Below, one piece after another: positions 1-9,130 of a stretch of DNA of 64,000 nucleotides. This DNA is from Allopusillimonas ginsengisoli (GTDB lineage Bacteria; Pseudomonadota; Gammaproteobacteria; Burkholderiales; Burkholderiaceae_B): assembly GCA_005239165.1 (NCBI GenBank), contig RAPG01000002.1, positions 310,001 through 374,000 of the forward strand, given 5' to 3'. The position numbers and the translations under genes were made by a program. The notes beneath the pieces were generated by a model. The model was given only the letters and a program-made list of their open reading frames with translations, searched no databases and was not told where the DNA came from. How positions within the stretch are numbered: position 1 is the stretch's first letter; each line of letters begins with the position of its first letter.

Positions 1-624
1 CCGCTGTTCAAATGCGCGCTTGTGCTGCAGGCCACCGTGGTAGGCCTGTATGCCCGCAAACTCGAGGCCTGGAAGCTCAGCCACCAACTGCGCCAGGGCC
101 ACCGCTTCGGCGGTTGTTTGCACCCCGCAGCGCTTTTGCCCGACATCGACCTCGACCAGCACTCGCACGGTTGCGCTGCGGCTTGCCATGGCTGCAGAAA
201 GATCGCGCACGGCCTGAGGGTTATCAACACAGACCGACATACGCGCCTGCAGTGCAAGTTGCGCCAGCAAAGCCAGCTTGGGTGCACCCACCACCTCGTT
301 GCTGATGAGAATGTCGCGCAAACCGGCCGTTACAAAGGGCACCGCCTCGGAGACCTTCTGGCAACATATGCCCTGCGCGCCCAGAGCCACCTGGCGATGG
401 GAGATTGCAGGGCAGCGATGCGCCTTGGCGTGAGGCCGAAGCTTAATGCCGTGGCGCTCTGCCAGCGCCTGCATGGCCCGCAGATTTTCTTCGAAAGTGT
501 CCAGATCCAGAATAAGACTGGGCGTATCGATGTCGGCCATCGCACGACCCACGGTTGCCGCAGGCGGTATGATGATGCCTTCTGGTGTTGGGTTTTCGGT
601 AGTTTCCGGGCGTGTGCGTTTCAT
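1..624 (-). CDS. DSD1-family PLP-dependent aldolase/dehydratase (partial)
   Basis: Seen: an open minus-strand frame from an ATG at 624 that leaves the window at base 1, so only the N-terminal 208 residues are present. An AGAGGG ribosome site lies just upstream. After a 28-residue leader comes MADIDTPSLILDLD and then RPHAKAHRC. Known: this is the start of the alanine-racemase-like barrel of D-threonine aldolase, 3-hydroxy-D-aspartate aldolase and D-serine dehydratase (DSD1/DTA family), where the lysine of HAKAH (about residue 67) carries PLP; the rest of the family signature follows at VDVGQKRCG and YHGGLQH. Inferred: it cleaves or dehydrates a D-beta-hydroxy amino acid. The exact substrate cannot be told from this half. 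A second in-frame ATG at 540 would remove the leader. Confidence 0.85.
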   Translation of the reverse strand, partial: MKRTRPETTENPTPEGIIIPPAATVGRAMADIDTPSLILDLDTFEENLRAMQALAERHGIKLRPHAKAHRCPAISHRQVALGAQGICCQKVSEAVPFVTAGLRDILISNEVVGAPKLALLAQLALQARMSVCVDNPQAVRDLSAAMASRSATVRVLVEVDVGQKRCGVQTTAEAVALAQLVAELPGLEFAGIQAYHGGLQHKRAFEQR

Positions 625-790
625 GGCACCCTCTGCTCGACTCGACATTAATGATCATCCCATCAAAACCTGCACAACCGCAACAACCCTATTTGCCCGA
701 TGTAAAAATTCAGCGTACAGTCATCGGTAACTAACCGGTTATCCCATCATACCCATACAGACATCCACAAACGGCAACCGGAAGCGCACT

Positions 791-1249
791 ATGTTCGACA
801 TACTGGTTTATCTGTTCGAAAACTACTATACCCCGCAAGCCTGTCCTGAGGCCGACGTTCTGGCGCACAAGCTGGCCGCCGTCGGGTTCGAGCACGAAGA
901 TATCAATGAAGCACTAGGCTGGCTTCACGGGCTGGCTCAAACCACAGAGCAGTGTGGCCCGCTGGCGAAACTTCCGCAAGGTGATAGTCACCGTATTTTT
1001 ACCAATCTTGAGTACCAGATGCTGGGCACTCAGGCCATCGGCTTTATAACGTTTCTTGAAAACTCAGGGGTGTTGCCCGCCGTACTGCGCGAAATCGTCA
1101 TTGAGCGCGCCATGGCCACCGAAGCACCCATTTCGCTTGCAAAAATCAAGATTATCGCGCTGATGGTGCTCTGGAGCCAGGAGGCAGAAGTCGACCACCT
1201 GGTATTCGAAGAACTGCTGGCAGACGACCGAACCCGCCTGTCGCATTAA
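791..1249 (+). CDS. smg: Smg family protein (DUF494)
   Basis: Seen: 152 residues beginning [13 protein letters not shown], with acidic helical character throughout and a conserved ending region [21 protein letters not shown]. Known: this N-terminus and length are typical of Smg (DUF494), a small cytosolic protein of unknown molecular role that in beta- and gammaproteobacteria sits between dprA and topoisomerase or translation genes. Here gluQ follows after 14 bases, suggesting co-transcription, and topB lies further on the same strand. dprA is absent upstream and is replaced by a divergent aldolase gene, so the usual dprA-smg order is broken. No function is claimed beyond family membership. 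Confidence 0.9.
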   Translation: MFDILVYLFENYYTPQACPEADVLAHKLAAVGFEHEDINEALGWLHGLAQTTEQCGPLAKLPQGDSHRIFTNLEYQMLGTQAIGFITFLENSGVLPAVLREIVIERAMATEAPISLAKIKIIALMVLWSQEAEVDHLVFEELLADDRTRLSH

Positions 1250-1263
1250 TTTCGGCTTTCGCA

Positions 1264-2154
1264 ATGGCATTTTCTCCCTTGCATGCCGTATCGCACTATC
1301 GGGGACGGTTTGCGCCCAGCCCCAGCGGGCCGTTGCATAATGGCTCGCTGCTTGCCGCCATGGCCAGCTATCTTGACGCCCGGGCACACCAGGGTCAATG
1401 GCTGCTTCGCATCGAAGACATTGATTCACCGCGTGTGCAGCCCTACGCCTCCCGGTACATCATGCAGCAATTAGTCACCCTGGGCATGTATTGTGACGAA
1501 GAACCCGTGTGGCAGTCTCATCGTCTTGATCTTTACCAGCGGGTGGTCGACCAACTGCGTGAACGCAATCTCATCTACGGTTGTGCCTGCACGCGGCAAG
1601 AGCTGCCGCCCGAGGGCGCTTACCCCGGAACATGCAGCCAGGGGCTGCCAGAAGGCCGCCAGCCGCGCTCATGGCGATTGAGGGTCCCTCTGGGCACAGA
1701 ACGATTTGAAGATCGCTGGTGCGGCCCGCAGGCGCAAAATGTGGCCGGGGAAGTGGGCGACTTTATTATCAGACGTGCTGACGGCATATGGGCTTATCAG
1801 CTGGTGGTCGTGATCGACGACGGTGAACAGGGCATAACCGATATTGTGCGAGGCGAAGATCTGCTCGAATCCACGGCCCGCCAGCGCGTACTGGCCCGCC
1901 TTCTTGGGTACCCCCTCCCACGCGTGATGCATGTACCTCTGATGCGCGACGAAATGGGGCGAAAGCTGTCAAAGCAAAATCATGCCGCCGCCATGGACCT
2001 GACCCAGCCGCTGCAAACCCTCAATCTGGCCTGGCAAGGCCTGGGCTTCGAAGCGCTGCCGGCCACCAGCACGACGGCATTCTGGGCCGCCGCCATACCC
2101 CGATGGGCCAGCCGGTTTCAGATTTCGCCCGTTAGCCAGGTAAACGCGGCGTAA
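1264..2154 (+). CDS. gluQ: Glutamyl-Q tRNA(Asp) synthetase
   Basis: Seen: 296 residues with the class I nucleotide-binding motif in the form [24 protein letters not shown], a cysteine cluster [10 protein letters not shown] followed by YPGTC (zinc site), and RKLSKQN in place of KMSKS. Known: this is a glutamyl-tRNA synthetase catalytic domain lacking the anticodon-binding domain, as in GluQ/YadB, which attaches glutamate to queuosine 34 of tRNA-Asp. The length matches the family (about 290-300). It starts 14 bases after smg and is probably in the same transcript. Inferred role: tRNA modification in the cytosol, not general glutamylation. Confidence 0.93.
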   Translation: MAFSPLHAVSHYRGRFAPSPSGPLHNGSLLAAMASYLDARAHQGQWLLRIEDIDSPRVQPYASRYIMQQLVTLGMYCDEEPVWQSHRLDLYQRVVDQLRERNLIYGCACTRQELPPEGAYPGTCSQGLPEGRQPRSWRLRVPLGTERFEDRWCGPQAQNVAGEVGDFIIRRADGIWAYQLVVVIDDGEQGITDIVRGEDLLESTARQRVLARLLGYPLPRVMHVPLMRDEMGRKLSKQNHAAAMDLTQPLQTLNLAWQGLGFEALPATSTTAFWAAAIPRWASRFQISPVSQVNAA

Positions 2155-2194
2155 GACGGCAGCTTCTTGGCCCAGAGCCGCCTGGCTTGCACCA

Positions 2195-4933
2195 TTATGG
2201 CAATGGCTGGCGCTGTTCGTCGAGCAATCGCATCAATATACCCGTGCCGCGCTTGCTTACGCGAAACTCTCCGTACCGCGCCTGCGCGTACCGCTCGGCC
2301 TGGCCTTCAGGAAAGAACCACGCGTCCGTGCCGATATGCACTTCACCATATGGCCTGAGCCGATAAGCCAGAACGACGGTATGTTCGGCGTTTGTGCCGG
2401 CATTGTGTGGCGCGAGGCCTTCAGGCTTGACGACGGCGCTATCACCTGGGACGGGAGCGGCATCATCACCGGTACCAATGGCACCGTCAGCCAGCCTGGT
2501 GTCGGACGTGTCGTCTTGGGAACGCAGGCTGGAGGCCCCCGTGCCGTCGGGGCTGGCCGCCCTTCCCACCAGCCGGAATACGCCCTGGGCGTCGGGCTGC
2601 AAGAGCATGTACCCGTTACGCTGGACCGCCGGCATGGTGGCATCGTTGTCATGCGCAGGCTCAGCCGTGAGCCAGCGGCCCAATTGTTGCGCAACGCCAA
2701 ATTGCAGCGCCATGTAGTCGCCCTGCATGAGCGATCGCGGATCAACCGGGACAAGCTCAAGAACCACACGCTCGCCGTGGGCCAGAATCTGCTCCTTCTG
2801 GTAGATCGTGGTATTGGCCAGGACCAGTACCAGCACCAAACCGGCCAGCAGGCCCAGCCTGCGCCAGCGCAACACGGGCCGCAACACGGGCGGCAGGGCT
2901 GCGGACTCTGCCGGCTGGCCAGTAATGCCATGCCCGCTGGCGTGGGCTTCATCTGTGTTGTGCCGCGACACCGCGTCAACAGGTGGTGCGTATCGGGCCA
3001 GCAGCCACCCGCTGATCAGCAGCCACACCCCCGTCAGGCCCAGCAACGCCGACTTTTGCAATAACGTCGACTCGAACTGGTAATAAAACCCTGCCAGATA
3101 CCCCAATAACGCCAACACACCGAAGACCAGCAGACTGGTTCGCCTCTGTGCATGGCCCAGAACCGCCCACAGCAAGGCCATGGCGACGCCCGGCGCACCC
3201 ATCCACCCCACACTGGCCACGGCCAGCAGCAGCGGCGCCAGCACCCGCAAACGCGCCATGCCCGGGACTCGCCACAATACGGCGGCCAATACCGCCACCG
3301 GCAGTGCTGCACACCCCAGCCAGACAGCCCACAGCTGAAACGTGACCTGCCATGGCAACGACAAAGACGTCATGCCAGCCAGACCAGGAGACGGTGCAAA
3401 CCAGGCGGCAATCTGTGCCAGCAAAACCAGCGCCCACGCCAGCGGCAACCAGCGAGCCGCTGCCGCCCCGGACCGCCATGACGCCCCGAATGCCAGCACG
3501 GCACCCACCGCCATCAGCCAGGCGCGCAGATAAGCGGGCATCCATGCCAATACATACGAGTAAACGGACGATGAAGAGGATGAGAGTGACCGGAAACCGA
3601 GCGCATCTACCCAGGCCTGGCCTGGCCATGTGAGCAAGGCCACCACCCCGATCACGACCAGGGCGACGACAAAGCGGAAAGCACGGTTAGGAACCAGCCC
3701 GTACAAGACGACCCCAAACCCCAGCAGCCCCAGCGCACGGATGTCGGGTGAGACGTGATCGAGCAGATACTGGCCACCGGCCACCATCAGCAACCCGGCT
3801 ACGCCCAGAATGACACCCAGCTCATGCAGCGTGTCGCCCTTGCCAGCCCGGTAACACCCTATGCCCAGCAGGCTAAGCACCACACCCGCTATCCAGGCGT
3901 TTTCCACATCAAGCGCTGATATAACGAACAACAGCGCAATCAGCAGCATGGCCACCAGACCCATGCCCGCGATGCGAAACAGGCTCATGAACCAGGGGTC
4001 GGACGCCTGCTCGGCATCATCGCCGGCCTCGGTGGAGCCATACGACCGGCGCAAGTACCGCAGATGGCGCACCATGACAACCATGAGCCCAAACATTGCA
4101 AGGAATACCAGCAGCAGGGTTACATCGCTGTCAGCGTGCGATGCAAAGAAAACCGCCACAAGAAAAAAGACGGTGATCATGGCCAGCGTAACCATGGCCA
4201 GATCGCGACGCCAGCGTGTGTACACAACATACCCGGCCAGGGTAACCAGAAGACCCGGCACAATGCTGGTGAAACCAGAAATCAGGCCCTCACCTACGGC
4301 CAGCGCAATCAGCCAGCCGGCAACAGCCATGCCCAGGGCGCGGGGCCCCACGCGCCGGTTGTCTTTGAAATACTGCAGGCTGGCCTCTGCTGCCACCAAC
4401 AACACCACATTGACCAGTGCCATGACCAGCATGATAGTGTTCCAGCTATGGCCATCTGGCCAGAACCAGAGCCCGGATACGCCGAGATAAAGGGCCAGCC
4501 CCACATTGAGCAGAAGGGCAAACAAAAGCCCCAGCATGACCGTGCGCAATACCAGCAGCCAGGGCACCAGCAAAGCCGCCCACAACAGGAACAATTGCCA
4601 AGGATCGGCGCCAGTCTGATATATTTGGCCCACTAGGGCAAGCAAGGCCCCGGTGGCGATGGCCGCCAGCGCCGAGAAAAGAGCCTGCGCCGAAAGGTTA
4701 TGACCGCTGGCCTGCTCTGGCATGCGCCATATCGCCAGCAATACCAAAATTGTCACAATTGCCTGCGCGCCCGCCAATTTTTGCAGGCTGGTAGCATATT
4801 CCCAGTTAGCGGCCACCCAGCACAGGCCGGCCGACGCCAGCAGCAGGCACGCCAGAGAATATGATGCTTTTGGCAGAATAACTGGCCAGCGGGTGGCTGG
4901 AAACTGGCTGTTTTGATGACCTTGGACTTGCAT
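2195..4933 (-). CDS. Large DUF2157/DUF4401/GDYXXLXY membrane protein
   Basis: Seen: 912 residues with a long run of hydrophobic segments through about residue 720, then a soluble tail containing MQGDYMALQF near residue 738. Known: an N-terminal DUF2157 membrane region, a DUF4401 middle and a C-terminal GDYXXLXY domain are commonly fused or adjacent in proteobacteria; the function is unknown. Inferred: an inner-membrane protein with roughly twenty helices and a C-terminal domain outside the membrane. The tail between GDY and the C-terminus holds a polar, low-conservation stretch rich in D, S and T. It is divergent from topB with a gap of 62 bases, so the two genes share one promoter region. 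Confidence 0.8.
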   Translation of the reverse strand: MQVQGHQNSQFPATRWPVILPKASYSLACLLLASAGLCWVAANWEYATSLQKLAGAQAIVTILVLLAIWRMPEQASGHNLSAQALFSALAAIATGALLALVGQIYQTGADPWQLFLLWAALLVPWLLVLRTVMLGLLFALLLNVGLALYLGVSGLWFWPDGHSWNTIMLVMALVNVVLLVAAEASLQYFKDNRRVGPRALGMAVAGWLIALAVGEGLISGFTSIVPGLLVTLAGYVVYTRWRRDLAMVTLAMITVFFLVAVFFASHADSDVTLLLVFLAMFGLMVVMVRHLRYLRRSYGSTEAGDDAEQASDPWFMSLFRIAGMGLVAMLLIALLFVISALDVENAWIAGVVLSLLGIGCYRAGKGDTLHELGVILGVAGLLMVAGGQYLLDHVSPDIRALGLLGFGVVLYGLVPNRAFRFVVALVVIGVVALLTWPGQAWVDALGFRSLSSSSSSVYSYVLAWMPAYLRAWLMAVGAVLAFGASWRSGAAAARWLPLAWALVLLAQIAAWFAPSPGLAGMTSLSLPWQVTFQLWAVWLGCAALPVAVLAAVLWRVPGMARLRVLAPLLLAVASVGWMGAPGVAMALLWAVLGHAQRRTSLLVFGVLALLGYLAGFYYQFESTLLQKSALLGLTGVWLLISGWLLARYAPPVDAVSRHNTDEAHASGHGITGQPAESAALPPVLRPVLRWRRLGLLAGLVLVLVLANTTIYQKEQILAHGERVVLELVPVDPRSLMQGDYMALQFGVAQQLGRWLTAEPAHDNDATMPAVQRNGYMLLQPDAQGVFRLVGRAASPDGTGASSLRSQDDTSDTRLADGAIGTGDDAAPVPGDSAVVKPEGLAPHNAGTNAEHTVVLAYRLRPYGEVHIGTDAWFFPEGQAERYAQARYGEFRVSKRGTGILMRLLDEQRQPLP

Positions 4934-4995
4934 AGAGCGATTCTACCCCCGTATTATCCGCGCTATTGCTGCTGAACTGCAGTTACTGGAAACAC

Positions 4996-7710
4996 ATGAC
5001 TAAAACGCTCATTATTGCCGAGAAACCCTCAGTAGCCCTTGATATATCCCGTGCGCTCGGAGGCTTCACCCGGGAGGGCGACTATTTCGAAAGCCCAGAT
5101 TTCGTTCTGGCTTCAAGTATCGGCCACCTGCTCACGCTTGTCGCGCCCAATGACCCCGTGCGGGGCAAATGGAGTTTCGCCAACCTGCCGGTCATCCCGC
5201 CACAATTCGAGCTGGGGCCTGCAGACAAGCGTTCCGCCGAGCGGCTCAAGCTGCTGGTCAAACTGCTAAAGCGTAAAGACGTCAGCGCCATCATCAATGC
5301 CTGCGACGCCGGGCGTGAGGGCGAGCTGATCTTCCGCTACATCGTGCAATACTCAGGCGTCAAAAAGCCCGTGCAGCGCCTGTGGCTGCGATCCATGACG
5401 CAGGCCGCCATACGCGAAGCCTTCAGCACCCTGCGCGATGACGAAACCATGAAGCCGCTCGAAGCAGCCGCGCGTTCGCGAGCCGAAGCCGACTGGCTGG
5501 TAGGCATTAACGGCACACGCGCCATGACCGCCTTCAACAGCAAGGACGGCGGCTTCTTCAAAACGCCAGTGGGCCGGGTGCAAACCCCCACCCTGGCCAT
5601 CGTCAACGAGCGCGAAGAACGCATACGCAAATTTGTGCCACGCGACTACTGGGAGGTGCACGGCACTTTTGTGGCCGCCGCCGGCTTTTACACCGGTCGC
5701 TGGTTTGATCCCAAGTTTGTCAAAGACGAACATGACGCCGAAAAACGTGACTCACGCCTGTGGTCGCAAACAGCAGCCCAGACCATTGTGTCGGCCTGCC
5801 GCGACAAGCCAGGCGTTGTTACTGAAGAATCCAAACCCACCACACAGTCGTCCCCGGCGCTATTTGACCTCACCACTTTGCAGCGTGAGGCCAACTCGCG
5901 CTTTGGCTTCTCGGCCAAAACCACACTGTCTCTGGCGCAAACGCTCTACGAGCGGCACAAGGCCCTGACCTACCCGCGAACCGACTCGCGCTATCTGCCC
6001 GAAGACTACGTCAGCACCGTACATCAGACCATGGAAGCACTCGCCGAAGGCGGCTCTGCCGCCGCCGCCAGTGTGCAGCCTTTTGCCGGCCAGGTATGCC
6101 GTGAAAAATGGGTCAAACCCAACCGGCGCATCTTCGACGACAAAAAGGTTTCTGATCACTTCGCCATCATTCCCACACTGCAGATTCCCCGAGAACTCAG
6201 CGACGCTGAACAAAAAATCTACGAACTGATCGCCCGGCGCTTTCTGGCCGTGTTTTTCCCGGCAGCAGAGTTCCGTGTCACCACACGCATTACACAGGTT
6301 TCAGGGCATCACTTCAGAACCGACGGCAAAGTGCTGGTCAAGCCAGGCTGGCTGGCCATCTACGGTCGCGAAGCCCAGGGTGACGAAAGCAATCTTGTGG
6401 CAGTGTCTGAAGGCGAAACCGTCAAAACCGAAGAGATCGAACTGCGCGCCCTGGTCACCAAGCCGCCAGCACGCTTTACGGAAGCCACGCTGTTGTCGGC
6501 AATGGAAGGCGCAGGCAAACTGATCGATGACGAGGCCTTGCGCGAAGCCATGTCAGAACGCGGCCTGGGTACACCGGCCACCCGGGCATCCATTATTGAA
6601 GGCCTGCTCAACGAAAGCTATCTGCGCCGCGAAGGCCGCGAACTGGTACCTTCGGCCAAGGCCCGCCAATTGATGACGCTGCTGTCGGGGCTGGGCGTTA
6701 ATGAACTGACCTCGCCCGAACTTACCGGCGGCTGGGAACATCGCCTCAAACAAATTGAACAGCGCCAGCTAGACCGTGATGCCTTCATGCGCGAAATTGC
6801 GCAAATGACCCAGGTTATCGTCAAACGCGCCAAAGAGTATGAGCGCGACACCGTGCCAGGCGACTATGCCACGCTTTCTACACCCTGCCCAAAATGCGGC
6901 AGCGTGGTCAAAGAAAACTACCGCCGCTATGCCTGCACCAGCTGTGATTTCTCCATAGGAAAACACCCCGGAGGCCGCACCTTCGAGGTACACGAAGTCG
7001 AAGAGCTGCTCACCAAACGCGAGCTCGGGCCCTTGCAGGGTTTCATCAGCAAGATGGGGCGTCCTTTTGCCGCACTGCTGCGCATTACTGACGAGTACAA
7101 GCTTGAATTCGACTTTGGGCAAAAAGACGACGAAGACACCGAACCTGTTGATTTTTCAGGTCATACGTCAGTGGGCGACTGCCCCAAGTGCGCCAGCAAG
7201 GTGTACGAACACGGCATGAACTACGTCTGCGAAAAGTCTGTAGGCCCTGAAAAGAGCTGTGATTTCCGTACCGGAAAAATAATTTTGCAGCAAGAAATTA
7301 CGCCTGAACAAGTGCACAAACTGCTTACCGAAGGCAAAACCGACTTGCTGGACGGGTTTGTGTCCAGCCGTACCAACCGCAAGTTCAAAGCCTTTCTGTC
7401 CAAGCAGACAGGCGGCAAGATAGGTTTCGAATTCGAACCGCGACCTGCCAAGAAGGCTGGCAAAACGGCAGCCAAAAAGGCGACCAAAACAGCTGGCAAA
7501 ACGGCCACAAAGACGGCAGCCAAGACCGCTACAAAAACAGCGGCAAAAAAGGCCACGAAGACAGCCACAAAAACTGCTGCCAAAAAGGCAACCAAAACTG
7601 CCACAAAAGCAGTGAAAAAGGCGGCTACAAAAACGGCCACAAAAGCAGCTTTAAAGAAATCAGCCCCCGCAGCGGGGGCCGACCACGACGACGACGATCC
7701 GCCGTTCTGA
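4996..7710 (+). CDS. topB: DNA topoisomerase III with lysine-rich tail
   Basis: Seen: Toprim start TLIIAEKPSVALDISRAL, active-site region LTYPRTDSRYLP near residue 326, two CxxC...CxxC zinc modules near residues 630 and 730, and a tail from about residue 815 made of K, A and T (units such as KTATKTAAKKATK). Known: a type IA topoisomerase that relaxes or decatenates DNA through a tyrosine link. I start at the ATG at 4996, because the residues before MTKTLIIAEK in the longer frame do not belong to the family. The tail resembles histone H1-like or AlgR3-like sequence and probably adds nonspecific DNA binding. Its length could vary through slippage, as the coding repeat is low complexity. Confidence 0.93.
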   Translation: MTKTLIIAEKPSVALDISRALGGFTREGDYFESPDFVLASSIGHLLTLVAPNDPVRGKWSFANLPVIPPQFELGPADKRSAERLKLLVKLLKRKDVSAIINACDAGREGELIFRYIVQYSGVKKPVQRLWLRSMTQAAIREAFSTLRDDETMKPLEAAARSRAEADWLVGINGTRAMTAFNSKDGGFFKTPVGRVQTPTLAIVNEREERIRKFVPRDYWEVHGTFVAAAGFYTGRWFDPKFVKDEHDAEKRDSRLWSQTAAQTIVSACRDKPGVVTEESKPTTQSSPALFDLTTLQREANSRFGFSAKTTLSLAQTLYERHKALTYPRTDSRYLPEDYVSTVHQTMEALAEGGSAAAASVQPFAGQVCREKWVKPNRRIFDDKKVSDHFAIIPTLQIPRELSDAEQKIYELIARRFLAVFFPAAEFRVTTRITQVSGHHFRTDGKVLVKPGWLAIYGREAQGDESNLVAVSEGETVKTEEIELRALVTKPPARFTEATLLSAMEGAGKLIDDEALREAMSERGLGTPATRASIIEGLLNESYLRREGRELVPSAKARQLMTLLSGLGVNELTSPELTGGWEHRLKQIEQRQLDRDAFMREIAQMTQVIVKRAKEYERDTVPGDYATLSTPCPKCGSVVKENYRRYACTSCDFSIGKHPGGRTFEVHEVEELLTKRELGPLQGFISKMGRPFAALLRITDEYKLEFDFGQKDDEDTEPVDFSGHTSVGDCPKCASKVYEHGMNYVCEKSVGPEKSCDFRTGKIILQQEITPEQVHKLLTEGKTDLLDGFVSSRTNRKFKAFLSKQTGGKIGFEFEPRPAKKAGKTAAKKATKTAGKTATKTAAKTATKTAAKKATKTATKTAAKKATKTATKAVKKAATKTATKAALKKSAPAAGADHDDDDPPF

Positions 7711-7773
7711 CGCCATACCGGTTGGTAAAGGCATTGCGCCCGCAGCAACCGGGTACGCCGGTCAATCGCGGAA

Positions 7774-7800
7774 GGCATTGCGTAACGGGTTCGCAATGCC
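7774..7800. terminator. 9-bp perfect stem downstream of topB
   Basis: GGCATTGCG (7774-7782) and CGCAATGCC (7792-7800) form a perfect stem with a 9-base loop, 64 bases after the topB stop. There is no T run, so intrinsic termination is uncertain; it may be a repetitive extragenic palindrome instead. The same stem sequence recurs at 44361-44385. Confidence 0.4.
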
Positions 7801-7902
7801 CAACGAGGCAGTGACAGCGATGGATAAGGGCACTTACCATTCCAAGCTCAGGGGCAGCGATGGATTAAAGCGCTTGCTGTCACGGGCTTAGCCGGAGCTG
7901 CT

Positions 7903-8028
7903 GTTGCGGTTGCGGTTGCGGTTGCGGTTGCAGGTGCTGTTGCAAGTGCTGTTGCAAGTGCTATTGCAAGTGCTATTGCAAGTGCTATTGCAGGTGCTAT
8001 TGCTGTTTCAGGTGCTGTTTCAGGTGCA
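7903..8028. repeat. Hexamer/dodecamer tandem repeat tract
   Basis: Seen: four perfect GTTGCG hexamers and one GTTGCA (7903-7932), then six 12-mers of the form RGTGCTRTTGCW (7933-8004), then two GTTTCAGGTGCW units (8005-8028). All units are multiples of six, so both strands stay open. The minus strand gives a 66-residue Ala-rich frame (ATG at 8048, stop near 7848) and the plus strand a start-less Ala/Val/Ile/Ser frame, neither with a ribosome site. Flanks carry a diverged repeat: GCAGCGATGGATT...TGTCACGGGCTTA at 7855-7890 and again at 8027-8063, with a partial third copy of CAGCGATGGAT near 7815. I regard it as non-coding repeat DNA. Confidence 0.8.
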
Positions 8029-8102
8029 GCGATGGATTTAGAGCACATAATGTCACGGGCTTAACAGTTATGATTAATTATTCAGCCAAAAGGACGCCGC
8101 CA

Positions 8103-8468
8103 ATGAGTACCATGCCAGTTTCTGTCAGGTGGATTGCATTGATAAGCGCAACAGCACTTTTCAGCCTTGCAGCGTGCACCCAGGCGCCTCTAGGCCATAC
8201 AGACGACGCGACAAGCGCAATGCAACCCGAGTCCGACGCCATACAGGCAGGCTACCAGTGTGAAGACGGATCGCGCCTATCTGTCCGTTTCGAGCACGAA
8301 ACTGCCATCGTTACCCTACCCGACGGCCAGACAGTTCGCCTGCCTCAGCAAATTGCCGCCTCTGGGTTCTCGTACGCCTCTGCCCGGCATGCGCTGCGAG
8401 GCAAAGGCGACGAAGCTCAGTGGACGATAGGCCGGCGCACTCCAATCATGTGCCGCGCGCAGCCCTAG
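8103..8468 (+). CDS. mliC: MliC-family lysozyme inhibitor lipoprotein
   Basis: Seen: a signal peptide with hydrophobic core and lipobox LAAC near residue 23, then a C-terminal domain with YQCEDG, a long beta-rich stretch (IVTLPDGQTVRLPQ), and a terminal cysteine in PIMCRA. Known: MliC/PliC inhibitors are small periplasmic or outer-membrane lipoproteins of about 110-130 residues whose eight-stranded barrel blocks C-type lysozyme; the paired cysteines are typical. Start: ATG at 8103 with AGGACG upstream is preferred to the earlier 8070 start, because it gives a proper signal peptide. Inferred role: protection of peptidoglycan from host or predator lysozyme. It stands alone between the repeat tract and gntK. 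Confidence 0.75.
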   Translation: MSTMPVSVRWIALISATALFSLAACTQAPLGHTDDATSAMQPESDAIQAGYQCEDGSRLSVRFEHETAIVTLPDGQTVRLPQQIAASGFSYASARHALRGKGDEAQWTIGRRTPIMCRAQP

Positions 8469-8498
8469 CCGCTGTACCTGGCAGCCTCATTTTCTATC

Positions 8499-9065
8499 AT
8501 GCCAAAAACGCTATCCCCCGCCGCAGATAGCCTGCATAACGCGCTTAACCCCGCCCCCCAGGCCGTTGTCGTCATGGGCGTGTCGGGCAGCGGCAAGTCA
8601 ACGGCGGGACAGCGTCTGGCCGAACAACTGAGCTGGCAGTTTATCGAAGGCGACACCTTTCACAGCCCCGCAAATCACAAAAAAATGCACGCCGGGATCC
8701 CGCTCACTGACGACGACAGAGCATCCTGGCTGGACGCACTGGGCGCCCAGCTAAGGCTGCATGCAGGGCCTGGAGTGGTGTTAAGCTGCTCTGCCCTGAA
8801 GCAGCGCTACCGCGACCGGTTGCGCAGCTGTGTGCCCAACCTGGCCTTTGTATGGCTGGATATTGGCCGCGAGGCTGCCGCAACTCGTGTGGCCAGCCGC
8901 GGCGCCCTGCATTTTTTCCCCGCCGCCCTCATCGACAGCCAGTTTCAGGCACTGGAACCACCTTCCAATGAACCTGGCATGCTGCGCATTGATGCTGATC
9001 TGCCTCTGGACGAAATTATCCCGACGGCAGTGCGCTGGCTGGCGCACAGGCAGTTAAAAACGTAG
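8499..9065 (+). CDS. gntK: Gluconokinase
   Basis: Seen: 188 residues with a P-loop MGVSGSGKST near residue 26, EGDTFHSPANHKKM, LSCSALKQRYRD, and a Walker-like ending typical of the family. Known: GntK-type gluconokinase phosphorylates D-gluconate to 6-phosphogluconate with ATP, feeding the Entner-Doudoroff or pentose phosphate route; lengths of 165-190 residues are normal. It converges on a TRAP transporter (dctM ends 66 bases away), which suggests, as inference only, that the transporter imports gluconate or a related sugar acid. No GntP permease or edd/eda gene is nearby. Confidence 0.9.
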   Translation: MPKTLSPAADSLHNALNPAPQAVVVMGVSGSGKSTAGQRLAEQLSWQFIEGDTFHSPANHKKMHAGIPLTDDDRASWLDALGAQLRLHAGPGVVLSCSALKQRYRDRLRSCVPNLAFVWLDIGREAAATRVASRGALHFFPAALIDSQFQALEPPSNEPGMLRIDADLPLDEIIPTAVRWLAHRQLKT

Positions 9066-9130
9066 CTGCCATCTGCGCCACCTTACGCACTAAACTGCGC
9101 GAGTTTTCAGGCAGCAATGTGCACTATCCG

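Noticed and set aside
22..651. 209-codon plus-strand frame
   Set aside because: It is the antisense shadow of the DSD1-family gene, whose minus-strand frame carries clear family motifs.
7848..8048. 66-codon Ala/Thr-rich minus frame in the repeat tract
   Set aside because: No ribosome site; it is explained by six-base repeat units that keep all frames open.
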